64,000 nucleotides of DNA from Nioella aestuarii. GTDB taxonomy: Bacteria > Pseudomonadota > Alphaproteobacteria > Rhodobacterales > Rhodobacteraceae. Shown here one piece after another: positions 22,320-31,038 of this stretch. Positions within the stretch are counted from its first letter, which is position 1. Every line of letters begins with the position of its first letter. Where the stretch lies: the NCBI RefSeq assembly GCF_050896395.1, contig NZ_JBPBBA010000005.1:94175-158174 (forward strand), read 5' to 3'. The position numbers and the translations under genes are program-made. The notes below the pieces were generated by a model that saw only the letters and a list, made by a program, of their open reading frames with translations, did not search any database and was not told the DNA's origin.

Positions 22320-23768
22320 ATGTATGACCTGAGGCCCGTTGGATATGTGATCGGATTGCTCGTCCTGGTGCTGGGGCTGACCATGCTGGTGCCCCTCGGA
22401 GTCGATTTGTATTACGACAACGGGGAGTGGCAGGTCTTCTTGGAGAGCGCGATCCTGACCGTTCTGCCGGGGGGGCTGCTGGCTCTGGCCTCGGCCAATG
22501 GGGTCACCAAGCGGCTTTCGATCCAGCAAACCTTCCTTTTGACCACGGGCGTTTGGATGGCACTGCCTGTGTTTGGGGCCCTGCCGTTTGTGCTGGGGGC
22601 GACCAATGCCAGCTTTGTCGATGCGCTGTTCGAAGCCATGTCAGGGCTGACAACCACGGGATCGACCGTCTTCATCCGCCTGGAATTGCTGCCTGAGGGG
22701 CTGTTGTTCTGGCGGGGTATGCTGCAATGGTTCGGCGGTGTGGGCATTATCGTCGTGGCCATGGTGTTCCTGCCGGAGCTGCGCGTTGGCGGAATGCAGA
22801 TCTTCAAGTCCGAAGCCTTCGAGACGATGGGCAAAATCCTGCCGCGTGCGGCGGAAATCGCGCAACAAATCTCGGTGATCTATGTGGGTCTGACGCTCGT
22901 TTGTGCCCTGACCTACGTGGCGCTTGGGATGCCGACATTCGAGGCCATCGTCCATTCCATGACAACGGTATCCACCGGCGGGTTCTCCACCTCAGATGCG
23001 TCTTTCGGGGCGTTTCAGGGACCGATGGAATATGCTGCGTCCGTCTTCATGCTTCTCGCCAGCCTGCCCTTCGTGCGCTACGTGCAGATCCTTGCAGGCA
23101 GTGCCCGCCCACTTTGGCTTGATACACAGGTCCGGGCCTATCTGACGACGATCCTGATTCTGACGATCTTCTTCGCGGTGTACCGGCTGGTCGTGAATGG
23201 CGACCACTTGGAGCACGGGTTCCGCGAGGCGATCTTCAATGTGACATCGATCATCTCGGGCACCGGATATGCCAGCGTCGATTACCAGGAATGGGGGGCC
23301 ATTGCTGTCGTTGTGTTCTTCTTCATTGGCCTGATCGGCGGCTGTGCAGGCTCGACCGCCTGTTCGATCAAGATCTTCCGGTATCAGTTGTTGATGGCGT
23401 CAATCTCGACCCAGTTGCGCAGACTTTATGCCCCGCATGGCATTTTTGAGCCGCGCTATGAGGGCCGCAAGGTGAGCGAAGAGGTTCTGTCCTCGGTCAT
23501 GGCTTTCTTCGTGATGTTCTTCGTCAGCCTGGGGGTCGTCTCGATGCTGCTGGCGCTGACCGGGCTGGACTTTGTGACATCCGTTTCCGGCGCGGCCACG
23601 GCTCTGGCAAATATCGGGCCGGGACTGGGGGCCGAGATCGGACCGGCTGGGACCTTCACCAACCTAAATGACACGGCCAAATGGATCCTGACCGTCTCGA
23701 TGCTGGTTGGACGCCTGGAGCTGATGGCGGTCTTTGTTCTGTTCACCACTCAGTTCTGGCGGGGATAG
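22320..23768 (+). CDS. trkH: TrkH-family potassium transporter subunit
   Basis: The 482-residue polytopic protein has the four pore loops of the TrkH/KtrB family: MSGLTTTGST near residue 107, TTVSTGGFST near 220, IISGTGYAS near 315 and LANIGPGLG near 430. It should form the membrane channel of a K+ uptake system, gated by a cytosolic TrkA protein not encoded nearby. Length is normal. It is followed 25 bases later by the DJ-1/PfpI gene. Confidence 0.92.
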   Translation: MYDLRPVGYVIGLLVLVLGLTMLVPLGVDLYYDNGEWQVFLESAILTVLPGGLLALASANGVTKRLSIQQTFLLTTGVWMALPVFGALPFVLGATNASFVDALFEAMSGLTTTGSTVFIRLELLPEGLLFWRGMLQWFGGVGIIVVAMVFLPELRVGGMQIFKSEAFETMGKILPRAAEIAQQISVIYVGLTLVCALTYVALGMPTFEAIVHSMTTVSTGGFSTSDASFGAFQGPMEYAASVFMLLASLPFVRYVQILAGSARPLWLDTQVRAYLTTILILTIFFAVYRLVVNGDHLEHGFREAIFNVTSIISGTGYASVDYQEWGAIAVVVFFFIGLIGGCAGSTACSIKIFRYQLLMASISTQLRRLYAPHGIFEPRYEGRKVSEEVLSSVMAFFVMFFVSLGVVSMLLALTGLDFVTSVSGAATALANIGPGLGAEIGPAGTFTNLNDTAKWILTVSMLVGRLELMAVFVLFTTQFWRG

Positions 23769-23793
23769 GCGACGCCAGAAAAGGAACAGCGAT

Positions 23794-24402
23794 ATGCGGC
23801 GTATCGGTGCACTAATCTTCCCCGGCTTTGAGCTGTTGGATCTGTTCGGCCCGATGGAGATGTTCGGGATGCTTACGGATGAGTATTCACTGGAGTTGAT
23901 CGCCGAAACCGCGGGTCCGATACGGGGCAATCCGGGGCTGGACACGGTGGCCAGTCGTGCGCTGGAGGATGCCGGAGACTACGATCTCCTCTTCGTGCCG
24001 GGCGGGCCGGGAACGCGGGCATTGGTGGATCATGCGCCGGTGCTGGACTGGCTGGCAGAGCAGGGCAGCCGGGCGGAATATGTTCTCAGCGTGTGTACCG
24101 GCAGCGCCTTGCTGGCGCGGGCAGGGCTTCTTGATGGATGCAAGGCGACCACCAATAAAGCGGCCTTTGCCTGGGTCGCTTCACAAGGACCGCAGGTCAA
24201 TTGGGTCAAGCAGGCAAGATGGGTGGAGGACGGGAAATTCCTGACCTCCTCGGGGGTGTCGGCGGGCATGGACATGACCCTTGCCGCCATTGCGCTGATG
24301 CACGGGCGGGCGCTGGCCGAAGAGGTGGCGGTGAGCTGTGAATACACCTGGCACGATGACAGCACGGCCGATCCGTTCGCGGCCCTGCATGGATTGGCCT
24401 GA
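23794..24402 (+). CDS. DJ-1/PfpI-family protein
   Basis: The 202-residue protein has the DJ-1/PfpI fold: RRIGALIFPGFELLDLFGPMEMF at the start, DLLFVPGGPGTRAL near 69, and the nucleophile-elbow VLSVCTGSALLARAG with Cys at about 100. The glutamate typical near residue 17 appears as D/E in this subgroup (LLDLFGPME). Such proteins act as glyoxalases, isonitrile hydratases or stress chaperones; I cannot decide. ATG 23794 is preceded by AAGGAA. A bidirectional hairpin follows. Confidence 0.85.
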   Translation: MRRIGALIFPGFELLDLFGPMEMFGMLTDEYSLELIAETAGPIRGNPGLDTVASRALEDAGDYDLLFVPGGPGTRALVDHAPVLDWLAEQGSRAEYVLSVCTGSALLARAGLLDGCKATTNKAAFAWVASQGPQVNWVKQARWVEDGKFLTSSGVSAGMDMTLAAIALMHGRALAEEVAVSCEYTWHDDSTADPFAALHGLA

Positions 24403-24422
24403 CAGGTTGGACCCAGACATGA

Positions 24423-24450
24423 AAAGGGCGGCCAGATGGGGCCGCCCTTT
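24423..24450. terminator. Bidirectional hairpin terminator
   Basis: AAAGGGCGGC at 24423-24432 pairs with GCCGCCCTTT at 24441-24450, between convergent genes. The A-rich and T-rich ends serve either direction. Confidence 0.75.
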
Positions 24451-24471
24451 AAGTTTATGAAAGCTTGGGGA

Positions 24472-26214
24472 TCAGTTCCAGCAGGTCACCAGAACCGCCA
24501 GATCGCTGCCATAACGGGCCAGAGCGTTGCGGGTCATGGGATCGGCCTGCACGGGGGCGGCGTTGACGGTGACGCCTGCCCCGCCAAGGAATTCCGCCAT
24601 CCGATCACCGCGCAGGGCAAAGCTGACGCCTTCGGGCAGGGCGCGGCCGGTGTCCGGCTCGGGAAGAACCATGCCGATAACGGCTCCGGTGGCGTCCAGA
24701 ACCGGGGCACCGGCCTCGGATGGTTCGATCGACATCTCGAGGCGGGCCATCGTGTCCTCGCCGTTGAGCCCCTGCATATCGGCCAGCGTGCCGAAATTCA
24801 TCGACGCCGCGCCAAGTGCGCCTTCATAGGGGTAGCCAGCCACCGCCACATCGGTGCGGATGCGCGCGGGAATGGTCGGGAAACCGGCATAGATCGACGG
24901 GGCCAGCGATTGCGTCGGGCGCAGAACGGCCAGCCCAAGCGCTGGGTCGGAATGGGCGACAGTCATCTCGTAGCGGTCATTGACCAGCACGCGGGTGCAG
25001 GACGCCACAGCCTCGGCAGTGGTCAGCACGGTGCCGGTGTTGTCGAGGTAGAAGCCACTGCGCGCCCGGTCGGGCTGACGCACTTCCAGCCCGGCCATCA
25101 GGTCCACGCCCTGTTCCATGCCAGGATCAACCGCGCCGGGGTCGAGCGTGCCGCCATAGGTGGAGAAACTGTCTTCCATCATGTCCAGAACACGGGTCAT
25201 CTGCTGATCCCGCTCGGGCGTCCAGATCAGCGTGAAGCCCTTGATCTGGCCATCTTCCAGCCGTGCAACGGTATGGCTGCGCAGGGTGTCCGACTGACCG
25301 GTCAGCACGAAGCTGTTGGACCGGCGGTTGCGCTCGCCTTCCAGTGGCACGATCTCCAGCGTCTGCATGATCTCGTAGAGACCGCCAAGCGTGGCTTCGC
25401 TGCCTTCCTGGCTGATCAGCAGAACCTGAACGCCGGAATCACCGACGGAATCGAACTGGGCGAACGGAAACTCGTAGCGGGTGAACTCGACAATTGCCAA
25501 AGGCAGGTCGATCTCGATTCCCGCCCGTTCATCACGCACGGTCTGCATTCCAAGCGCATCGAGCTCACCCTGATAGGCGGCCAGCAATTGCGCCCGCTGG
25601 CGGGTGGTCAGGACGCCGGTTTCTTCATAGCCCTGCGCCGCTTGCCAGGCGGACATGGCGCCGCGGGTGCCGGGGCCGAAGGCGCCGTCGATGCCGGAAT
25701 TGTAGAAGCCGAACCATTGCATTGCGATTTGCAGCGCCTCGCGGCCTGCCTGATCGAGCTGCGCCTCGCTTTGCCGGGCTTCGGCCACGGTTTCCTCTGG
25801 GATCACCGGTTCAGCAGGCTGCTGGGTCTCGCCGATGACCGGTGCATCGGTCACCGTACCAGGGGTCAAGGTATTGGCGCCAATGGGGAAAAACTGCTGC
25901 TGGTAGATATCGACCTCGGACAGATAGCTGTCCTGAGGGATCGCGCCTTGGGCGCGCAACTGGTTCAAAACCGTTGCGCCTTCGGCAGGCGTGTAGGGCC
26001 CAAGCGCGATGGCGTACCAGCCGGTGCGCAGCCGGTAGCCATTCACCGCCGGCAGTAGCCTAGAATAGGCACGAACCCGGCCCTCGGCAGTTGCCAGATC
26101 CGGATGAGCCTCCACCTGGACCCAAACGCGGTCCTGTGCCTGGGCGTCATTGGCCCCGAATACGGCCGTACCCAGAATAATCAAAAGACACAAAACAATC
26201 CGGCGTGCTGCCAT
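24472..26214 (-). CDS. Exported SPOR-like / peptidoglycan-binding protein with degenerate trypsin-like domain
   Basis: The 580-residue protein starts with a Sec signal peptide (about 1-26). A SPOR-like repeat follows (WVQVEAHPDLATAE, GWYAIALGPYT), then a peptidoglycan-binding domain (about 155-215, GIDGAFGPGTRGAMSAWQ) and a middle domain. A C-terminal HtrA/trypsin-like domain comes at about 385-560. In that domain the catalytic positions are lost: the TxAH segment reads VLTTAEAVASC without His, and the GxSG(G/S)P segment reads SEAGAPVLD without Ser. It is probably a non-catalytic cell-wall or envelope sensor. Length and domain order look intact, with no frameshift. Confidence 0.8.
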   Translation of the reverse strand: MAARRIVLCLLIILGTAVFGANDAQAQDRVWVQVEAHPDLATAEGRVRAYSRLLPAVNGYRLRTGWYAIALGPYTPAEGATVLNQLRAQGAIPQDSYLSEVDIYQQQFFPIGANTLTPGTVTDAPVIGETQQPAEPVIPEETVAEARQSEAQLDQAGREALQIAMQWFGFYNSGIDGAFGPGTRGAMSAWQAAQGYEETGVLTTRQRAQLLAAYQGELDALGMQTVRDERAGIEIDLPLAIVEFTRYEFPFAQFDSVGDSGVQVLLISQEGSEATLGGLYEIMQTLEIVPLEGERNRRSNSFVLTGQSDTLRSHTVARLEDGQIKGFTLIWTPERDQQMTRVLDMMEDSFSTYGGTLDPGAVDPGMEQGVDLMAGLEVRQPDRARSGFYLDNTGTVLTTAEAVASCTRVLVNDRYEMTVAHSDPALGLAVLRPTQSLAPSIYAGFPTIPARIRTDVAVAGYPYEGALGAASMNFGTLADMQGLNGEDTMARLEMSIEPSEAGAPVLDATGAVIGMVLPEPDTGRALPEGVSFALRGDRMAEFLGGAGVTVNAAPVQADPMTRNALARYGSDLAVLVTCWN

Positions 26215-26379
26215 CCTCTTTCTCCTAACCCCATGTTTCCTGCGGGCTTCGCCCGTTCACGATCGGCGGCAACCTATCAGACACACCAGCCGATGCACCA
26301 GAAATATGCGTGATCGGCCAATTGACCATGGCGGGGGGGACCACTATCACACCCCTGCCTTGCAACACCGGGAAATGAC

Positions 26380-27318
26380 ATGGCCGAGAAAAGCACGCCG
26401 CCGCGCAGTTTTCAGGAAATCATCCTGAGGCTCCAGTCCTACTGGGCCACGAAAGGCTGTGCGATCATGCAGCCCTACGACATGGAGGTCGGCGCCGGTA
26501 CCTTCCATCCGGCCACCACATTGCGCAGCCTTGGCTCTCAGCCATGGGCCGCCGCTTATGTGCAGCCCTCTCGCCGCCCCACCGACGGGCGTTATGGCGA
26601 AAACCCCAACCGGTTGCAGCATTATTATCAATACCAGGTGCTGATCAAACCCAGCCCGCCCGATCTGCAAGCGCTGTATCTGGGGTCGCTGGAGGCCATC
26701 GGCATCGACATGGACCTGCACGACGTGCGCTTCGTGGAAGACGACTGGGAAAGCCCGACGCTTGGCGCGTGGGGCCTGGGATGGGAGGTCTGGTGCGACG
26801 GTATGGAAGTCAGCCAGTTCACCTATTTCCAGCAGGTCGGCGGCCATGACTGCAAGCCGGTCTCGGGCGAGCTCACCTACGGTTTGGAACGGCTGGCGAT
26901 TTATATCCTCGGTGTCGATCATGTCATGGACATGCCCTTCAACGATCCCGACGCGCCGATCCCGCTGACATATGGAGACGTGTTCCGCCAGACGGAGGAG
27001 GAATACAGCCGCTTCAATTTCGACACGGCGGAAACCGAGATTCTGCTGCGCCACTTTGAAGATGCCGAGGCCGAGTGCGAGGCGATCCTGAGCCATCCGC
27101 ATGACGACCCCAAGACCGGCAAACGCATCATCATGGCGCATCCCGCCTACGACCAGTGCATCAAGGCCAGCCATCTGTTCAACCTGCTCGACGCGCGCGG
27201 GGTGATCTCTGTCACCGAACGTCAGGCCTATATCGGTCGCGTCCGGGCGCTGGCCAAGAAATGCGCCGATGCCTTCGTTCAGACCGGGGCAGGCGGCTGG
27301 GTGAACGCGGATGGGTGA
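26380..27318 (+). CDS. glyQ: Glycyl-tRNA synthetase alpha subunit
   Basis: The 312-residue protein is the class II catalytic subunit. Diagnostic stretches include FQEIILRLQSYWATKGCAIMQPYD at the start, GAGTFHPATTLRSLG, the RYGENPNRLQHYYQYQVL segment, and GLGWEVWCDGMEVSQFTYFQQ. It charges tRNA-Gly with the beta subunit GlyS. The gene overlaps the next one by 8 bp. Two unrelated ORFs lie between glyQ and glyS here. The 165 bases upstream hold no recognised riboswitch. Confidence 0.97.
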   Translation: MAEKSTPPRSFQEIILRLQSYWATKGCAIMQPYDMEVGAGTFHPATTLRSLGSQPWAAAYVQPSRRPTDGRYGENPNRLQHYYQYQVLIKPSPPDLQALYLGSLEAIGIDMDLHDVRFVEDDWESPTLGAWGLGWEVWCDGMEVSQFTYFQQVGGHDCKPVSGELTYGLERLAIYILGVDHVMDMPFNDPDAPIPLTYGDVFRQTEEEYSRFNFDTAETEILLRHFEDAEAECEAILSHPHDDPKTGKRIIMAHPAYDQCIKASHLFNLLDARGVISVTERQAYIGRVRALAKKCADAFVQTGAGGWVNADG

Positions 27319-28039
27319 CTATCCCGAAATTTCCAGCGTTCGACGTGCGAAGTACAATCTTCTGAGATTTCTTCCGGGACGATACGGGCGTCGCTATCAG
27401 GCCAAGCACGAGGAGGTCTTTCTTCATGCTGAGCTGCGGAAGCGTCAGGCCGGGCTTGCGGCTGAATTCGATGCTGCGCTGGAGAAATCCAAAGGAAAGA
27501 TCGCGATTGATCTTGGGGCAAACCTTGGCGTGTTCACGTCCAAGATGGCTGCTCACGCGTCCAAGGTGTTCGCGTTCGAACCCGACCCATGGACTTGCGA
27601 GCTCTTGCGGAAGAACGTTGAAGGCTTGGCAAATGTCGAAGTCATCGAGGCCGCAGCAGGGGACGGAGAAGGTGTTCTGCCGCTCTATCGCCATGTCGGG
27701 TACGCAAAGAACCCGGAGGGGTTGTCGCAAAGCAGTTCGATCCTGGCAGAGAACCGTGATATCGACCCCCAAGAGGCGTCAGCTCAGGTCAGAGTGATCG
27801 ACTTTGTCGACTTCCTTCGATCCTGCAACGGGCAGGTTGGCGTATTGAAGATCGATATCGAAGGCGGTGAACTGGCGCTTCTAAAAGCGTTGCTCGACAG
27901 CGACGTTCTGGAACGGATCGACTACATCTTCTGTGAAACGCATGAACGGCTTATGCCCGCTGCAGCTGATGATTTTGCCGCCTTGCGTCGCAAAGCAGCA
28001 GGCATCGAACACCCTAAAATCAACCTGGATTGGTTCTGA
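27311..28039 (+). CDS. FkbM-family methyltransferase
   Basis: The 242-residue protein has the SAM-binding core: IAIDLGANLGVFTSKMA near residue 64 and VFAFEPDPWTCELLRKNV near 86. The FkbM-type VGVLKIDIEGGELALLKAL follows near 176. It probably methylates an oxygen on a sugar, glycan or natural product in the cytoplasm. Codon use is somewhat less GC-biased than its neighbours (for example many GAT, AAG and TTC codons), which hints at later acquisition. It overlaps glyQ by 8 bp and is followed by the DUF6446-like gene after 3 bases. Confidence 0.85.
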   Translation: MGDYPEISSVRRAKYNLLRFLPGRYGRRYQAKHEEVFLHAELRKRQAGLAAEFDAALEKSKGKIAIDLGANLGVFTSKMAAHASKVFAFEPDPWTCELLRKNVEGLANVEVIEAAAGDGEGVLPLYRHVGYAKNPEGLSQSSSILAENRDIDPQEASAQVRVIDFVDFLRSCNGQVGVLKIDIEGGELALLKALLDSDVLERIDYIFCETHERLMPAAADDFAALRRKAAGIEHPKINLDWF

Positions 28040-28042
28040 CAC

Positions 28043-28564
28043 ATGATGGGGAGAATTCTTGTGTCCGCGATCGTTCTGACCGCCGCCGCCGCCGGCGCCC
28101 TTTTGTGGTGGACCGAAACGCGCGCCTATTATGAGCCGATCAGCATGGAGGCGGTGACGATCAGCGCCACGACCTTCGACGGTGTGGTCGACCCGCTGCC
28201 GATCGCCGATTTCGAGGGCATCGACGCCGACACCTCGCCCCTGCGCTTCCGGGCCTGTTTCACTACGCCCCTGTCGCTGGCCCTGATGACCGAGACCTAC
28301 CAGCCCTATGACGGTGCCACGCCGCTCAACACGCCGGGCTGGTTCGACTGCTACGATGCGGGCACCCTGACCCGCGCGCTGGAAGCGGGCACCGGTCTGG
28401 CCTTCCTGGGTGAACACAACATCGTCTACGGCATCGATCAGATCGTGATGATCACCGAAGACGGCCACGGCTATGCCTGGCACCAACTGAACCATTGCGG
28501 GGAAGCGGCCTATAGTGGCGATCCCGTCCCCGAAGACTGCCCGCCCGCGCCCGAGAGGAACTGA
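28043..28564 (+). CDS. DUF6446-like membrane-anchored protein between glyQ and glyS
   Basis: The 173-residue protein has one N-terminal membrane segment (about 4-22) acting as anchor or signal. A small domain follows with four cysteines (RFRACFTT, WFDCYDAG, LNHCGEA, PEDCPPAP) that could form disulfides outside the membrane. It matches a family I recall as DUF6446, found at this place in many Rhodobacteraceae. Two consecutive ATGs at the start leave the first residue open. Function is unknown; its conserved location suggests co-expression with the glycyl-tRNA synthetase genes and nothing more. Confidence 0.7.
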   Translation: MMGRILVSAIVLTAAAAGALLWWTETRAYYEPISMEAVTISATTFDGVVDPLPIADFEGIDADTSPLRFRACFTTPLSLALMTETYQPYDGATPLNTPGWFDCYDAGTLTRALEAGTGLAFLGEHNIVYGIDQIVMITEDGHGYAWHQLNHCGEAAYSGDPVPEDCPPAPERN

Positions 28565-28565
28565 C

Positions 28566-30782
28566 ATGCCCGATCTTCTGCTGGAACTGTTCAGTGAGGA
28601 AATCCCCGCGCGGATGCAGACCCGCGCCGCGGAAGACCTTAAGAAACTGGTCACCGACGCGCTGGTCGAGGCCGGGCTGACCTATGCCGGGGCCGGGGCG
28701 TTTTCGACCCCGCGCCGTCTGGTGCTGGCACTGGAGGGGCTGACCGCGGAAAGCCCCGACGTGACAGAGGAACGCAAAGGCCCGCGCACCGATGCGCCTG
28801 AAAAAGCGTTGGAAGGCTTTCTGCGCGCCACCGGTCTGACCAAGGACCAGTTGGAGGTGCGCGACGACAAGAAGGGCCAGACATATTTCGCCAAGATCGT
28901 GAAGCCCGGCCGCTCGGCAGAGGATATCCTGGCCGAGGTCATCCCCGCCACGATCCGCAATTTCCCCTGGCCCAAATCGATGCGCTGGGGTGCCGGGCCG
29001 CTCAGATGGGTGCGCCCGCTGCATTCGATCCTGTGTATCCTGTCGGATGAAAATGGCGCCCGCGTCGTGCCGCTTGATGTGGACGGCATGGCCGCTGGCA
29101 ACACGACCGAGGGCCATCGTTTCATGGCTCCGGGCCGGTTTGCCGTGACCTCGTTCGATGACTATGCTGCCAAACTGAAAAAGGCGTATGTCGTGCTGTC
29201 CGCCGAAGAACGGGCCGAGCATATCTGGCACGACGCCACCAACATGGCCTTTGCCGCCGGGTTGGAGGTCGTGGAAGACAAGGGCCTGTTGGCAGAGGTT
29301 GCCGGGCTGGTGGAATGGCCGGTGGTCCTGATGGGTCCGATTGGCGAGGAATTCCTGTCGCTGCCGCCCGAGGTGCTTCAGACCTCCATGCGGGAACATC
29401 AAAAGTTCTTCTCGGTCAAAAACCCTACGACGGGCCGGATCGAGCGTTTCATCACCGTGGCCAACCGCGAAACCACCGATCATGGCGCGACCATATTGGC
29501 GGGCAATGGCAAGGTGCTGTCGGCGCGGCTGTCGGATGCGAAATTCTTCTGGGAAAACGATCTGCGCGTGGCCAAATCGGACATGTCCACCTGGACCCGC
29601 AGCCTGGAAAACGTGACCTTCCACAACAAGCTTGGGACGCAAGCTGCCCGGATCGACCGCATCGCAGCGCTGGCACGCGACCTGGCCCCGGTCGTGGGGG
29701 CCGACCCCGATCAGGCGGAGACGGCGGCACGGATCGCCAAGGCGGATCTCTCGTCCGAGATGGTCTTCGAATTCCCGGAGCTTCAGGGCCTGATGGGCCG
29801 TTACTATGCCGAGGCGGCCGGTTACCCGGCGCAGGTCGCTGCCGCCGCACAGGATCACTATTCGCCCCTCGGCCCGTCCGACGATGTGCCGACCGCGCCC
29901 ATTTCGGTTGCCGTGGCGCTTGCAGACAAGCTGGATACGCTGACGGGCTTCTGGGCGATTGATGAGAAACCTACGGGCTCCAAGGACCCTTATGCGCTGC
30001 GGCGCGCAGCCCTGGGGGTGATCCGGCTGGTCCTGACAAACGGGCTGCGCCTCGATCTCGACCGGTTTTTTGATGCGCAGCTGGTTCGGGTCGAAGCTGC
30101 GGTCAATATCAGCCTTGGCGATCCCGCGCTGTCGGAGCTTTTGCAGGAAATAGCAGAACATGGCGTCTTCGGAGCGGCCTTTCATGCGGTGAAGGAACGT
30201 CTGGACGATTTGCACGATGATTTCCTTGCGCTGGAAAACAAGGTGCCGGATGCCTCCGACGACCTTCTGCGCTTCACCCATGACCGGCTTAAGGTCCATC
30301 TGCGCGATCAGGGCATCCGCCATGACGTGATTGACGCCTGCCTTGCCCTGCCGGGCAGCGATGATCTGGCGCGGCTTGTCAAACGAGCAGAGGCGCTGGC
30401 GGCGTTCCTCGCATCTGATGACGGCGAAAACCTCGTTCAGGGGTACAAGCGCGCCGCCAATATCCTTGCTCAGGCAGAGGCAAAGGACGGGGTGGAATAC
30501 CGCTACGGAGCCGACGTGAAATTCGCCGAAACCGAAGAGGAAAAGGCGCTCTTTGCGGCGCTTTCCGAAGCAGAGGCTGCCGTTTCCCCGGCGCTTGAGG
30601 CCGATGATTTCCCCGCCGCCATGTCCGCCCTGGCCGGTCTTCGTGCGCCTATCGACGCGTTTTTCGAGGCGGTACAGGTGAACGCCGACAACGCCGTTCT
30701 GCGACGCAACCGTCTGAACCTGCTGCACGAGATCACCGCCAGCTGCGCCAAGATTGCGGACCTGTCCCGGATCGAGGGCTGA
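28566..30782 (+). CDS. glyS: Glycyl-tRNA synthetase beta subunit
   Basis: The 738-residue protein begins MPDLLLELFSEEIPARMQ, the GlyS hallmark. Normal internal features include VTEERKGPRTDAPEKA, FPWPKSMRWG, LSDAKFFWENDL and a C-terminal anticodon-binding DALR-like region. It recognises tRNA-Gly and works with GlyQ. ATG 28566 lies one base after the preceding stop. The gene is full length and intact. Confidence 0.97.
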   Translation: MPDLLLELFSEEIPARMQTRAAEDLKKLVTDALVEAGLTYAGAGAFSTPRRLVLALEGLTAESPDVTEERKGPRTDAPEKALEGFLRATGLTKDQLEVRDDKKGQTYFAKIVKPGRSAEDILAEVIPATIRNFPWPKSMRWGAGPLRWVRPLHSILCILSDENGARVVPLDVDGMAAGNTTEGHRFMAPGRFAVTSFDDYAAKLKKAYVVLSAEERAEHIWHDATNMAFAAGLEVVEDKGLLAEVAGLVEWPVVLMGPIGEEFLSLPPEVLQTSMREHQKFFSVKNPTTGRIERFITVANRETTDHGATILAGNGKVLSARLSDAKFFWENDLRVAKSDMSTWTRSLENVTFHNKLGTQAARIDRIAALARDLAPVVGADPDQAETAARIAKADLSSEMVFEFPELQGLMGRYYAEAAGYPAQVAAAAQDHYSPLGPSDDVPTAPISVAVALADKLDTLTGFWAIDEKPTGSKDPYALRRAALGVIRLVLTNGLRLDLDRFFDAQLVRVEAAVNISLGDPALSELLQEIAEHGVFGAAFHAVKERLDDLHDDFLALENKVPDASDDLLRFTHDRLKVHLRDQGIRHDVIDACLALPGSDDLARLVKRAEALAAFLASDDGENLVQGYKRAANILAQAEAKDGVEYRYGADVKFAETEEEKALFAALSEAEAAVSPALEADDFPAAMSALAGLRAPIDAFFEAVQVNADNAVLRRNRLNLLHEITASCAKIADLSRIEG

Positions 30783-30833
30783 TCGCTCTTTCCGTCTGGC
30801 TCAAGTACCGAGGATTTGGGACCCAAAAGAGCC

Positions 30834-30950
30834 AATGCTCTTGAAAAGAGCATTTGGGCCGGATCGCTGCCACGGGCACCGATCCGAACCTCCCCTCTCT
30901 GGATCGCGGCCTGCAGGGCCGCGCGGGTCGACGTGCCGAAGGCACGGCGA
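30834..30950. repeat. Array of three hairpins in the glyS-PPDK gap
   Basis: Three perfect inverted repeats follow each other: AATGCTCTT/AAGAGCATT (30834-30854, loop GAA), CGCGGCC/GGCCGCG (30905-30923) and CGTGCC/GGCACG (30932-30946, loop GAA). The last is followed by GCGAAAA. The 256-base gap 30783-31038 otherwise shows no gene. It resembles the hairpin arrays near 9.7, 20.6, 50.6 and 57.6 kb. Confidence 0.65.
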
Positions 30951-31038
30951 AAATCCGGGGCCAACAAACGCCGCACTGGACCCGGCGCGATTCCTCTGTA
31001 TGGTCGCGACAACCTGTTTTTCTGCAAGTGCGAAGAAA

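Noticed and set aside
24436..26058. 540-codon open frame on the plus strand
   Set aside because: It is antisense to the exported SPOR/peptidoglycan-binding protein, which has a signal peptide and recognisable domains. The plus frame has shadow-like composition with many His, Gln and Gly.
28452..30728. 758-codon minus-strand open frame
   Set aside because: Antisense to glyS, a certain gene. Long stop-free antisense frames are expected in high-GC DNA.
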